This document shows positions 30,637 through 41,417 of a DNA stretch of 64,000 bases, piece after piece; the stretch's first letter is position 1, and every line of letters begins with the position of its first letter. The notes beneath the pieces are model-generated. The model saw nothing but the letters and a program-made list of their open reading frames with translations. It was not told where the DNA came from and searched no databases. Location of the stretch: positions 54,109,365 through 54,173,364 of the forward strand of contig OY294047.1 of NCBI GenBank assembly GCA_958510825.1. Direction: 5' to 3'. Source of the stretch: Brachypterus glaber. Taxonomy: Eukaryota > Arthropoda > Insecta > Coleoptera > Kateretidae. The position numbers were made by a program, and so were the translations under genes.

Positions 30637-32056
30637 TAACTAGTGTGTTCAGTTATAAAATATGAACATTTTAGTATGCTTGAAGTAAAATAGTATTTTG
30701 TGTTCCTAGTTCTCTGTGTAAGGTCGTATTTTGTGGACCGAAGTAGAGCTGATGTCCACAAAAGTGCGGAAAAGCCTCCTTACGCATGCGTTAGGAACAA
30801 TGTTTTTCCTATGAGCACAGTTAAAATAAAATAAATCTTATTTTTATTTATTTTTATATTTTTTCAATAAAAAAAACAATTAACAGCTAAGAAATTTGAA
30901 CATTTTTATAATATTATGAATAAATGTAACAAGAATAACACTACCCAATTAAGAAATTAGACAATATTTACGCGTGCGGAAAAGGACTTCTTTCCACACG
31001 CATATGCGTGCGGAAAGAGACATATTTCCGCACGCTCGTAGGAAAAGATTATTTTTATAATTTCTAAGGTAAAAAGACCCCTTGATTCGAAACTTTTGAT
31101 AAATTGTTGAATTTTTGGAAAAAAATTAATGAAGCTTTCAAAATTATTTTCGCGGGTTATCGTTAGCAAGCGAGAATTTTTTGTTAATCCAAATTTGGAG
31201 AAATTTAACCTTACATCACATTTTTTTATCAGAAATGTAAATTTTCTGGAACTAGGTATTGCAGAGTTAAACTAGTTTGTATAGAGCCAATGACCCCATT
31301 AAGGTGCTAAGGGCTAGAAAACTTGGTCAAATACCATCCCGAAGTTATTTAATTATGAAGTTATTATATTATGCATAATATAAACACAAAAAAAAATATT
31401 TAAATGACTTACCGACAAGCAGCTACCCCCAGCAGCCAAAACAACCAGCAAGAAGCAACGGGGCAGTCTATAAAACAGACAGAAGAAAAAGAACTATTAT
31501 TATACAAAAGAGAACAAGAAAAAAATAAACTTACGCAACGGAAGGTGGATGACAGCTTTTTGCTTGATTTTATTCGCGCAAACGTTATTAATATTCACAG
31601 AAAAGTTATTAACAATCACAAACACTAATCCAACTGTTGCTTATGAAATAAAAATGGCGTCACTGTGCAAAGTGCCGTGCAACGTTGCCATGTTTATCGC
31701 AGAGAAAACCGGACAAAATGTAACAAGCCGTGAAGATATGTAATTGGGAATACCAGGGAATATTAGACGTTGATAGACTTTTAAAAATATATCTCAAAAA
31801 ATGAAAAATATTTTTCCCAAAAGATTTTTTTTTTTTTTTAAGTGGGCCCAAAGTTTTTAATGTTTAAATATATAGGTATATTTTAAATTGGTCTGATTTA
31901 TACCATATGAATACTTTTATCATAATAAGTTTTCTGGAAATTTATAGGACTTTTGCTTTAATTTTGCGTTATTTTTTAAAAAAGTATTTTATTTTCTAAA
32001 GTTTTTTTTCTTCAAAAAATCTGATTTTCGGCGAAATTTTCATAAAATGTATTATA
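30637..32056. other. Spacer with short hairpins and one weak open frame
   Basis: Positions 30969-31040 are a double hairpin of GCGTGCGGAAA and its complement. Positions 31404-31628 hold an open frame of 74 codons, Gln/Asn-rich then Lys/Glu-rich, with no recognised domain. Nothing else is supported. Confidence 0.4.
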
Positions 32057-32059
32057 TAA

Positions 32060-32612
32060 GAGCATATCCACAGTCTCGTATAAGAACATAATACATAAGA
32101 ATGCGATGCCGTAATGGAGCTCTCTACAACTAGAATTATGAAACAAAAGACGTCTACCCTATCTCTATCTCATTTGTGCTACACTTTCCAGCCAACCAAA
32201 TAAATACTGTATTTGTTTTTCATACAACAAATACAGTATTTATTTGGTTGGCCGGAAAGTGTAGTAGTGAGCAGCACGAACGAACATAGCTAATGTGAAT
32301 CTTATTCTACGATAATACTACTAAAATTTAGATGGCGCCAGTAATTTCTTTAATAAAAATAATATAGTTACATTTTTCCCGGCCAAGTAAATATTGTATT
32401 TGTTCAACAAAGAACAAATACAGAATTTGTTTGGTTGGGTGGAAGTGGGAGTGTATGTATGTCTTCTATCCTTTTTGGGTAGAACTTTTGTCCCTGTCTA
32501 ATCTAACGGGAGAAATCTCCATTGGCTTGATGAGCTGCCATGTATCTTGTAAGCCAATCACGGCATCGCATTCTTATCTTTTATGTTCTTATGCAAGCTA
32601 CTGGATAGGCCT
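32060..32612. mobile_element. TAA-flanked MITE split by a nested element
   Basis: The outer parts match the intact 146-bp MITE at 56977-57122 (GCATATCCACAG to ATGCAAGCTACTGGATAGGC). TAA stands on both sides (32057-32059 and 32613-32615). A 411-bp element interrupts it. Confidence 0.78.
32113..32523 (+). mobile_element. 411-bp element with AATGGAG ends, copy 1
   Basis: It starts AATGGAGCTC and ends AAATCTCCATT, and contains a strong inner palindrome around ACTGTATTTG. An inverted copy lies at 34355-34750. I could not define a target duplication. Confidence 0.72.
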
Positions 32613-33478
32613 TAACTTGGTACTAGGTGCAGTTTTCCAAAATTTGTAGAAATAAGTACTAATTAATTGTTAGTCTTGAAATATAAAAAGGGTAAAATGC
32701 TACACCTGGCAACACAGGCTTATTTATTTCTTCTTGTCGCCATCTAATGAGCGGTAGAAATAATATTATCTATTTTCTACTTTTTTCATTTAAAATCTTT
32801 TTGATTACTAAAAAGTAAAATCAAAATCCATTTAAATGGATTTTGGTAAAAGCAAAATTGCTAGTATTAGCTAAAATCACAGATCTTTGGCTAAAATTTA
32901 CAGAATTTTAGTTAATACTAGGCTAGCAATTTTGCTAGATAGCTACAAAGCCATCTTAATTTCCTTCTGCGACCGTTAGGTGGCGCCACATGCTTGAAAA
33001 TGGAAGGTTGAAATTATTTAGGATTGTTTCATGATTTTCAAGTCCTTGTAAACGTTATTTTTAACAAACAGGACTATCTAAATTTATTATTTGGATTCAG
33101 CTACTGAATTTATGCGTATTTAAATCATAAAATTGATCAAAATGTTGTCAATATTTATTTAATTGATAAAATTTATTGAATGAAACAAGTGAATTCATTC
33201 ATAAACTTTTACTATAAATGGAATTTTTACTACCATAGTACTACGTTTGCGGTCTAGACTCCAAACGCCCTCATTCAAAAAATTGAAATAATTTAAATTA
33301 TTGTTTTTTTAGTTTTCATCCAATTTTTTGATAAAATATTATTTGTTTACTAAATTGGCCATGCTTAATCCAAAAATTAAGGTTAAAATGTTCTATCTTG
33401 TTTATTTTCGAAATTAAAATTTTTTTAACAAAAAATAAAAGTATTTTTCCGTTTTAATGTTTTTTTTTCTTGTTTCAG
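32613..33478. other. AT-rich spacer with one hairpin
   Basis: Around 32853-32940, AGCAAAATTGCTAGTATTAG pairs with CTAGCAATTTTGCT. No gene is seen. Confidence 0.45.
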
Positions 33479-33540
33479 ATTTAAGAAAAAGCATCTTTCA
33501 TGTATTTTGAGAAGTTTAATATATTTCAAGACATTTCAAG
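33479..33540 (+). other. Candidate exon by splice signals
   Basis: A strong acceptor (TTTTTTTTCTTGTTTCAG) and donor (CAAG then GTAAGTAG) bracket 62 nt. One phase is open, but joining it to the exon at 35014 in that phase meets a stop, so if used it is probably non-coding. Confidence 0.25.
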
Positions 33541-33566
33541 GTAAGTAGATAGATAACTATTCGTTT

Positions 33567-33706
33567 GGGAACGTTCAAGTATTACGTAACGCTCCTAGGG
33601 GGGAGTCATTTTGGAGTGTTACGCCCGTGTTAATGGTATAGGAAAATAGCGTTACGAGGGGGGCAAAATGATCAAAATTTGCGTTACTTAATACTTGAAC
33701 GTTCCC
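33567..33706. mobile_element. 140-bp MITE of the GGGAACGTTC family
   Basis: The ends are GGGAACGTTCAAGTATTACG and AATACTTGAACGTTCCC. A right half of a second copy follows at about 33765-33856. Confidence 0.8.
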
Positions 33707-33889
33707 TTAATCAAAAAATTTAGCATATAAAAAAAATAGGTACCTAGATCATAGATTCGCCCTAATTTTGGAGTTTTACGCCCATGTTTATACTATAGGA
33801 GGTGGGTGGGGGTCCAAAATGATCAAAATTTGCGTTACGTAATACTTGAACGTTCCCTTAAGGGCGCAACAAAAATAACCAGTTGTCTA

Positions 33890-34310
33890 GAATGAGCGAG
33901 AATACTTTCTCATAAAAAAAGTTATGTTCAATTTATAATAATTGGGAAGGGGGGGCGGTTTGTTAGGGAGAGTGATCTTTTAGGTGGTTTTAAAATATTT
34001 CTTATATTGTGAACACTGAAAAAGTTATGTCCAGAAACAATTTTTTACATTTTGGAGGGGGGGGGGTGATAATACATGTTGTGGTATTTTATTTTACCTT
34101 TTATGTGGTTTTTAAATTTTTCTCTTATTGTGAATAATAAAAAAGTCATGTCTAAAAAAGGTTTTTTTTGCATTTTGGCGGAAGGGGGGCGCAAGAAAAA
34201 AATTACAATAACATTTTTTGTGTATTTTATTTTACATTTCTTGTAGTTTTTAAACTTTTCTTCTCTTGTAAATAATTAAAATAAATACCAGCAAAACAAA
34301 AATTTTACCC
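33890..34310. repeat. Degenerate tandem repeat, about 125-bp period, three units
   Basis: Each unit has a (GT/GG)TTTTTAAA-type stretch, TTGTGAA, AAAAGT(T/C)ATGTC and a run of seven to nine G. The units are clearly related but diverged. Confidence 0.55.
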
Positions 34311-34354
34311 TCCTTTTACCTCTCTTCCCCCCAACCGATTTTGCTGAAATACTC

Positions 34355-34750
34355 AATGGAGATTTCTCCCGTTAGATTAAACAGGGACAAAAGTTCTACC
34401 CAAAAAGGATAGAAGACATACATACACTCCCACTTCCACCCAACCAAACAAATTCTGTATTTGTTCTTTGTTGAACAAATACAATATTTACTTTGCCGTG
34501 CGAAAAGTGTAAAGAAATTACTGGCGCCATCTAAATTTTAGTAGAATTATCTTATTCTACAGATTCACATTAGCTATGTTCGTTCGTGCCGCTCACTGCT
34601 ACACTTTCCGGTCAACCAAATAAATACTGTATTTGTTGTATGAAAAACAAATACAGTATTTATTTGGTTGGCTGAAAAGTGTAGCACAAATGAGATAGAG
34701 ATAGGGTAGACGTCTTTTGTTTCATAATTCTAGTTGTAAAGAGCTCCATT
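34355..34750 (-). mobile_element. AATGGAG-ended element, copy 2, inverted
   Basis: Reverse complement of 32113-32523 with small differences. The two copies could pair as a large inverted repeat with a loop of about 1.8 kb. Confidence 0.72.
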
Positions 34751-34980
34751 GTCCAAGATAATATAAAAATACATCTTTACATCTTCATACCAAATTTCAA
34801 GTCGCTAGCTCAAAGCATTCATAAGTTATCGTGGATAGAGACAGACAGACAGGCATCTTTTGTTTTGTTACTTATTTTGATTTTTTCTCAACGTTTCAAA
34901 AAAAAAATAAGATGATTTAAGCAAAAAAAAAATTGATTTTTTTTCCAATACTTTCTTTTATGAGAAAGTAAAAAACACAT
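34751..34980. repeat. Dispersed repeat tail with CAGACAGACAGG
   Basis: GAGTTATCG-like and CAGACAGACAG motifs, followed by an inverted CTTTC/GAAAG pair, recur at 38690-38945, 46960-47095 and 47754-47830. Probably the 3' part of a LINE/SINE-like family, but the type is not certain. Confidence 0.45.
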
Positions 34981-35062
34981 TATCTTCTTTGATTTAAAAT
35001 GTATTATTTTCAGATTATTACTAAAATCCCGTGAGCAAACCCCCACGTAATCCCTTGGAGAG

Positions 35063-35266
35063 CCACACCCCATCATCCCCTCTCCCACCCTGGCATCCGC
35101 CATTCTGGAAGAAAGGCTGTTGCGACTTCTCGGCCCCACCGTGGCGGGGACACACGTTCTGGGGGCCACGTCCCCCATGTCGCTGGCGATGCCCTTCATC
35201 GACAACGACTTACTCTGGAGCTCCGATCATGACGGGAAGATGGTGGATTTGTCCTCCTGCCTCCAG
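35063..35266 (+). CDS. Exon of a spliced gene, possibly HIF-alpha/Sima-like
   Basis: The exon ends at a good donor (CTCCAG then GTAAAT) in phase 0. The coding frame is much richer in G and C than its surroundings and reads ...LASAILEERLLRLL, then ...MSLAMPFIDNDLLW. MSLAMPFI loosely fits the LxxLAPYI prolyl-hydroxylation motif of HIF-alpha, and an acidic and LLW context follows as in insect Sima, but this is a weak match. The obvious acceptor (TATTTTCAG, exon from 35014) would bring an in-frame TAA at 35048-35050. I therefore start the coding part at 35063 after GGAGAG, a poor acceptor. A damaged gene, an alternative first exon or a sequence error are equally possible. Confidence 0.5.
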
Positions 35267-35285
35267 GTAAATATTAACATTAGTA

Positions 35286-35468
35286 CACTACAAAAAAAAC
35301 AATCTAAATTTACTTGATAAATCAGAGGTACCTCTGATTTATTACGTAATATGTTGCCAAACAGATGTACGTAAAATTTACGAGATATAACTTGTAAATT
35401 TTACGTGCACCTACTTGGCAACATATTACCTTTGATTTAGCATGTAAATTTACACATTTTTTACAGTG
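35286..35468. mobile_element. 183-bp TA-flanked palindromic MITE
   Basis: The ends CACTACAAAAAAAACAATC and TTTTTTACAGTG are inverted; inside, TAATATGTTGCC and its complement pair. TA lies on both sides (35284-35285 and 35469-35470). It sits in the intron right after the exon. Confidence 0.75.
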
Positions 35469-35470
35469 TA

Positions 35471-36283
35471 GGGGAAGTCGGGGTTAACTGGGCAACTTTT
35501 TTTCATATCGAGTTTTTGAAAAACCTCTAAACAATTTTCAAATATTTTTTATAGCAAAAGGTAGATTATTACTATAGTTAGAACATATTAATACTTCAGA
35601 CAAATATTATTTATATAAAAAAAGTTATTAACGATAAATCAGTTAACCCCGCTGAACCAGTTAACCCCTATGCCAGGGTTAACTGAACCACAACTGAGGG
35701 TTAACTAACAAAAATATAATGTATTTTAATTATTGTAAATAAAAACGATTTAAAATCAAATGAAATTTAATTCTAACATAAAAATAGACAACATAATATG
35801 TTAAATATTAGATATCTCATGATTAATTGGTCCGGGGTTAACTGGACATGGCCAAGTTAAGCCCGAACTAATTAATATTTAAGTGATTTTGACCATGTCC
35901 AGTTAACCCCAAACCAGTTAACCCTGAGTGACACCACTGAATGAAATCATAAAATTTTAATACTTAATAAGATGTTAGAAGGCGAAAATTATGCAGAATA
36001 ATTAACAAAATACTTAGTATGTTAAATAAAATATTAGTCTATATCCTCCTATTAATAATAAAGTATTAATTAAAAAATAAAAGTTACCTACTTTTCATCG
36101 AAAAAAATGAACTTTCTTTACTACAACTTACACGTGGGCAACACGGTCCGCCATAATACTTTAAACAATACTACTAACTAAATATCACTAGAATTTGCAC
36201 TAATGCGCCAATACTAATAAACAAACTTGATAAAATCCAGGTGGACCAGTTAACCCTGTGGCCCAGTTAACCCCGACTTCCCC
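35471..36283. mobile_element. 813-bp TA-flanked element with many GTTAAC motifs
   Basis: The terminal inverted repeat is GGGGAAGTCGGGGTTAACTG. TA stands on both sides (35469-35470 and 36284-36285). More than ten GTTAAC(CCC) copies in both orientations fill the element. No coding frame. Confidence 0.82.
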
Positions 36284-36394
36284 TACTAAAAAATCAAAAA
36301 GAAAAAAAGCAAGCTAACTTACTTTTTTAGCCCACAGAAGTCCTGGACTTAGGGGATGCTTAATTAAGTAGTACGAGGTTAAACAAACATGTAA

Positions 36395-36792
36395 CATGTA
36401 ACTCTTAATTTTTGAACGAGTTGAGTTATCGACTTTAAATTTACACGTAAATAACACAACTTAAACTATCTTTTGGCATACATTTGATATTTTTAGCTTT
36501 TAAAATGTGGTCAGGGGGTATGGAGGGATTTTTTTTTAATTTTTAAATGGAAAGGGGGGTCGTGTAACCCATCATTTTAAATTAAATAAAATGATCTATT
36601 CGACCGTATATGTATTATTAATTTTTTTAAACATATTTTTGAAGTTTGGACTTTTTCCAAACCAAAAAGTTTAATTTTCTTTTTTTTGCCAAAATTTGCA
36701 ATTTTTTGATTTTTTTTGAAATTTTTATTTAAAATTACTCAACTCAACTTGTTAAAAAAAAAACGAGGGAGTGACCTTTGGATCGCACTGTA
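36395..36792. mobile_element. Diverged fragment of the 714-bp foldback family
   Basis: TTGAACGAGTTGAGTTATCG near 36414 and GGATCGCACTGTATA near 36780 match both ends of the element at 24996-25709. The inside is partly deleted. Confidence 0.55.
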
Positions 36793-36990
36793 TATAGTAT
36801 ATAAAGAAATAAATAGTTTTTACCCCACCCCCTAACCTCAAGTTATACCAAAAAACAATCCTACTCAAGAGCTTTGCATAAGGAACCTATGGCCAAAATT
36901 AAAAGTCTTTAGCTCAAAGCAATAAAAAATTAAATCACAAAATTTTAGAATTTTTTCTTTTCAGTTTTAATCGACTTTTTTGTATTTTAG

Positions 36991-37206
36991 GACGCTTCAG
37001 TCGCGATTGGCCAACAAAACATCGGAGCAGGCGCAAACGGCGCCCTGGGCGAATTATCGCAGCAAGATCTCAGCACTCTGGTGCCTCAAATCCAGGAGGC
37101 GCAAATAAATGACCCCACCGACGACATTTTTAAACATTTGTCGGATACGACTGCCATCGAAATCGAAAATATCCTGAGCGAGTTTAGTGGAACTCAGTAC
37201 ATAAAG
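36991..37206 (+). CDS. Second exon of the spliced gene
   Basis: This exon of 216 nt (72 codons, phase 0 on both sides) lies between GTATTTTAG and a GTATGC donor. It codes for a polar, acidic segment (ASVAIGQQNIGAGANG, then DPTDDIFKHLSDTT and EIENILSEFSG), low-complexity-like as in transactivation regions. Codon use and base composition differ clearly from the AT-rich introns on both sides. It continues the frame of 35063-35266. Family assignment rests on the first exon only and is weak. Confidence 0.72.
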
Positions 37207-37249
37207 GTATGCAAAAAAAAATTAAAATTAAACATCCCGCATAGCACAA

Positions 37250-38050
37250 AATAGTTCTAAGAATATTGGGAATGTTGTATGATTCTAGGAATATGCCATG
37301 TTTTACGTAGAACGTTCTTAGAAGGTTTTATGACATTCAATGGATACCGTTTTAATCATGCGAAAGCTTCTTTGATCATTCTAAAAAAAAATCTTGCAGA
37401 ATATGCCCAACATCCAACTTGCAAAACTATCTAACCTGATTAATGATCTGTCAGATATAAAGTAGTCAATATTCAGAATAGTGACATGTGTAATAATGAC
37501 ATTGTGTGGTACAAAACAATGTTTTAAACTATTATATAATAGACAACATTTAAAATTCAGGAATATTAACATTTTCATGCATTAATTTGTTTGTATACAG
37601 GTACATACCTCTCTATGCTTACAATACAATCTTACATAGCTTACAAACACTAGACTTAATAAAATAACCAATCACTAGACTTAGGTCTATAATAATAATC
37701 AAATAATACACGATTGGAATCACCAAAAACAATTAAATGTATAATTTTTTATCGGCTACTGTAGAATTACAACTCCAACATGTCAAAAATGTATTGCAGA
37801 ACAACGGCAAATTCAAATAAACCTTTTATCAGAACATTCTTAGCATATGCATAATTTCTAAGACATTCTTAACAGAAATTTCTTAGAATATGCACTAAAA
37901 GAATGATATGAGAAAATTATAAGGATATGTCATGCATATATGCATAGATTATGCATCTTAAGCCCAAGTTTCAAGCATAACCATAGCATATCTAAAAGTT
38001 TATTCTAAGCATATTCCCAGTACAATAATTAGAGAATATTCTTAGATTAT
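37250..38050. mobile_element. Intronic element with repeated TCTAAGAATAT motifs
   Basis: Several copies of TCTAAGAATAT-like and GCATATGC-like motifs occur in both orientations, with the most related ends near 37262 and 38030. The borders are approximate. Confidence 0.45.
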
Positions 38051-38284
38051 ATGGCTATTTGGACACGGTGTACTGTTCAAAACGAGCATATCGCCATCTA
38101 TTTTTGATCGTCGTAACAAACATCAAAGCTTACCTAGTTTGTCCTTCGTCTAATAGATGGCGTGTGAGCACGTCCATCTATTGGCAAAAGATAAAATTAT
38201 GTGTAAGACTTTACCTGTTCATTAGATGGAGCCACACGTTTAAACCAATTAAATAGTAAATTGTAATGTGAAATCTACTTTCAG

Positions 38285-38501
38285 CAAGAAGAAAACAATA
38301 ACGTACCAGACGACTCGGTTTCTAGTTCAGAAATTCAGCAAAAGAGTGCGCAAGTGATGCTGGAAATGAGAAAATACAACATCGCGGCGGCGAACCCGAT
38401 CTTAGCCGAGAAACTGTCGACACCTGCCGAGCCAACTTTGCACAATTTGACTACTTCTTCTCGATCACAGCTGGCGCTGCTGACACCAAAGGTTGAAAAA
38501 G
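38285..38501 (+). CDS. Third exon of the spliced gene
   Basis: This exon of 217 nt follows CTTTCAG and ends in phase 1 before GTAAGG. It begins in phase 0, continuing the second exon, and codes for QEENNNVPDDSVSSSEIQ, an amphipathic stretch (QVMLEMRKYNIAAANPIL) and a Ser/Thr/Leu-rich end. All three junctions agree in phase, which strongly supports a real transcript. Later exons are not seen to the right in this window, where sequence is repeat-rich, so the gene probably continues after a long intron or ends beyond the window. Confidence 0.72.
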
Positions 38502-39130
38502 GTAAGGTTTTGTTTTTGATTTTACTTATCCTAAAAAATTCCTGCGTTGCTAAAAAAAACCGCTGCCAACAAAATAATATTTTCCAAGTTCATTAAAATC
38601 AAAAACAAAAAAAATTGAATAACAAAAAAATAAAAAATAAATTCAAAAAACTGTTTTTACCTTATTTATGGGTAAGCGGGTATTTTACCCACTTACCCAT
38701 ATCCGATTTTTACCAAAGACAATCCCAGCCTGGATAATCAACCTATGGTTTAAATTTAAAGTCCTTAGCCCGAAGCGTTCTTGAGTTATCGTGGTCAAAA
38801 ATTTCCCGGACACCCAGACAGACAGACCGACAGACAGATTTTTTTTACAGAAATAATATTTTTTGGATATAAAACGTCCAGAAACGTAAAAAAGCAATAA
38901 TTTTTTTTCCATTTTTTTTTACTGACGCAGGACTTTCCTTGGGGAAAGTAAAATATTTTTTACGTTCTCGACCACGCCTCATAATAAACCTCATACGACG
39001 GTTTAAATCAACTTTAAATTACCCCATTTCTGTTTTTATACGTCGATTCTATGCAGGCGCGCAGATATAGGGGGGGTAGACGGGGTATTTTATTAACCCC
39101 CCCCCCCCCCCCCAATAATCCTTATTTGTT
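38502..39130. repeat. Intronic or 3' repeats: CAGACAGACAG tail and a C-run
   Basis: Positions 38690-38945 match the dispersed repeat with TTCTTGAGTTATCGTG and CAGACAGACAGACCG, ending in GGACTTTCCTTGGGGAAAGT. Positions 39091-39112 are a run of C. Confidence 0.5.
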
Positions 39131-39149
39131 ATATTTAAAAAAATTAAAA

Positions 39150-39535
39150 CAATAGCGGGCGTTTTTTTTGTTTGGGTAGGGGCGCCAAATTATGTAGAAA
39201 CGCTCAAGGACAAAGCTTTTTTTCGGACGGTATTATTTTCATTATTTTAGTTTTTTTTTTTCGGAGGGTGTTTTTTGTTTTGGCAGGGGCGCCAGATTGT
39301 GTATGTAGAAATGCTCAGGGATAAAGCTTTTTTTTTGGAGGATGTTTTTTGCTTTCGGTGGGGGGGCGCCAAATTTTGTATAAACGCTCTGGGACCAAGC
39401 TTTTTTTTCGGAGCGTGTTTTTTCTTTTTTTCTTTCTTTCGGTAGGGGCGCCAAATGCCAAATTTTGTAGAACGCTCAGGGATAAACAAAGATTTTTTTT
39501 ATTCTGGTAGGGGCGCCAAGGGCCAAGGTGGGCGC
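39150..39535. repeat. Minisatellite, about five imperfect units of 75-85 bp
   Basis: Each unit contains (GT)AGGGGCGCCAAATT, a GTAGAAACGCTC-type stretch, GGGATAAAGC and a T-run with CGGAG. Small frames on the minus strand are by-products of the repeat. Confidence 0.75.
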
Positions 39536-39970
39536 AAAATTTTGACTAATGCAAAAAGATAGCTTGTTGTCTTATTTATGTATTTCAAAAGAAGTTATAT
39601 CTCAACTTGTTCAACATTTAAGAGGGAAAGGAGTTATAATAATTTTGCAGGGGCAAGTATTTTTTTGGTGTCAGTAATATTTTTTTGATTTAATAAGAAG
39701 TTTCAAGTTCAAGTTAGTATCAACTTATTAATAAATTATAATAATTAGGATATCTGTCTCTCCCAGATGCTTACGATACCTACCATGTAACAATTTTCTT
39801 TAAAAACATCATTACGTTTTATAACATCCTTCCTTCAGACAGGAGTGGCGTAATAAATTAAAGGGTTAGATCATTAACAAAAACTTCCATAAGGAATATA
39901 TTTTTATTATGTGAAAGTTGGAGAAAATAAGCATATTGTTTTAAATAAAGAATTTCGGGTTAAATCACAA
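39536..39970. other. AT-rich spacer
   Basis: GTTATATCTCAACTTGTTCAA near 39592 recalls the 714-bp foldback family. No gene is supported. Confidence 0.35.
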
Positions 39971-40306
39971 ATAGTTATTTATGATACTAGTGGGTAAAGT
40001 AAGATATTGCCCATGAGAAAATTAACCTGCGAGGCGTCAGCCAAGCAGGTTACTTTTCGAGAGGGCAATATCGGTTTACCCATGAGTGCCATACTAGGTT
40101 TTATCCAATAAATAGCTTAGGAATTCATATTTTTATTAAAAATTTTAATGACATTTACAAGAAAATCATTTGACAAGTGACAGTTGAGTGGGTAAAATAA
40201 ATAATTATCCACTCAATAAAGTAAAAGCCACGCGGGGGTTATTATTGAGTTTATCTATTTAAAATAAAGCTGGTAATTGTCTTATTATCTGTATGTATTG
40301 GATAAA
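39971..40306 (-). mobile_element. 335-bp repeat family, copy 4
   Basis: Full-length copy in the reverse orientation, from ATAGTTATTTATGATACTAG to TGTATTGGATAAA. Confidence 0.8.
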
Positions 40307-40604
40307 CTAATTTAATTTATTAATAAACAGTTTTGACATACTGACAAACCAAATCATTAGTATTTTTTTTGTTTGTTTTCACATCCAATTAAAAATAACA
40401 CGAAAATATCTATGAAGGTAGGTATCTCCCACGTACCATGGTATGCAGCCCTATGAGAATATTACACTCAAAATGAAGTGCCATAATATTTTTACTACTG
40501 CCCCACCCCTAAATATGTTCGTAGGAGATAATTTAGGGTAAAGTTTATCGTGTTTATACTCTTCACAGCTTTACAGGTACGCTAAAAAAATATTTATAAG
40601 TCGA
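40307..40604. other. Spacer
   Basis: No supported feature. Confidence 0.3.
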
Positions 40605-40855
40605 TTTTAAATGATTTTACCTGATTTTACATAAATTTACATAATTTTACATAATTTTACATAATTTTACATAAGTTTACATAATTTTACCTAATTTTAC
40701 ATAATTGTACATAATTTTACATAAGTTTACATAATTTTAAATAAGTTTGAATAAGTTTACATAATTTTACATAGTTTTACTTGATTTTAAATAATTTTAC
40801 ATAATTATACCTAATTTTACCTAATTTTACGAAAGTTTACATAATTTTACACTGC
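40605..40855. repeat. Decamer satellite ACATAATTTT, left block
   Basis: Tandem ACATAATTTT units with substitutions (ACATAAGTTT, ACCTAATTTT). A shared TTTTACATAAACTA flank follows near 40860. Confidence 0.85.
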
Positions 40856-40923
40856 AATATTTTACATAAACTATAACTAAATTTATAAAATCCCTTTAAA
40901 TATTTTTACCCGATTTCACATAA

Positions 40924-41175
40924 GGGAACGTTCAAGTATTACGTAACGCAAATTTTACCAAAATTCGTACACTTCATACCTCGGTTCTCGCGTTATTCAA
41001 GGCTGTAGAGATTTCATATTTTGGCTACCCCCCCTAATACACCCCCTATTAGGGGGGTAGCCAAAATATCATATTTTAAATATGACATCCCTATAATCTA
41101 TAATAACGCGAGAACCGGGGTATGAATTGTATGGATTTTGGTACAATTTGCGTTACGTAATACTTGAACGTTCCC
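40924..41175. mobile_element. 252-bp GGGAACGTTC-family MITE
   Basis: Inverted ends GGGAACGTTCAAGTATTACG and AATACTTGAACGTTCCC, with TAA at 40921-40923 and 41176-41178. Inside, GGGGGGTAGCCAAAATAT is mirrored. Confidence 0.85.
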
Positions 41176-41178
41176 TAA

Positions 41179-41414
41179 GGGGCTGTCCATAAATTAAGTC
41201 ATGCAAATTGACCAAAATTCATACATTTCATACCCCGTTTCTCGCGTTATTAAAGGTTGTAGAGATTTCATGTTTTGGCTACCTCCCAAATAGGGGGGGG
41301 GTGTTAGGGGGTAGCCAAAATACAATATCTCCACAGCCTTTAATAACGCAAGAAACGGGGTATGAAGTGCATGAACTTTGGTCAATTTGCGTGACATTAT
41401 TTATGGACAGCCCC
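41179..41414. mobile_element. 236-bp GGGGCTGTCC MITE abutting the previous one
   Basis: Inverted ends GGGGCTGTCCATAAATTAAG and TTATGGACAGCCCC. It shares TAA 41176-41178 with its neighbour and has TAA 41415-41417 on the right. Inside, CATACCCCGTTTCTCGC is mirrored. Confidence 0.85.
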
Positions 41415-41417
41415 TAA

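Noticed and set aside
31404..31628. Gln/Lys-rich 74-codon frame, and a 55-nt minus exon with good splice signals at 31413-31467
   Set aside because: The two readings exclude each other, neither has a partner exon or recognised domain, and the composition alone is not sufficient.
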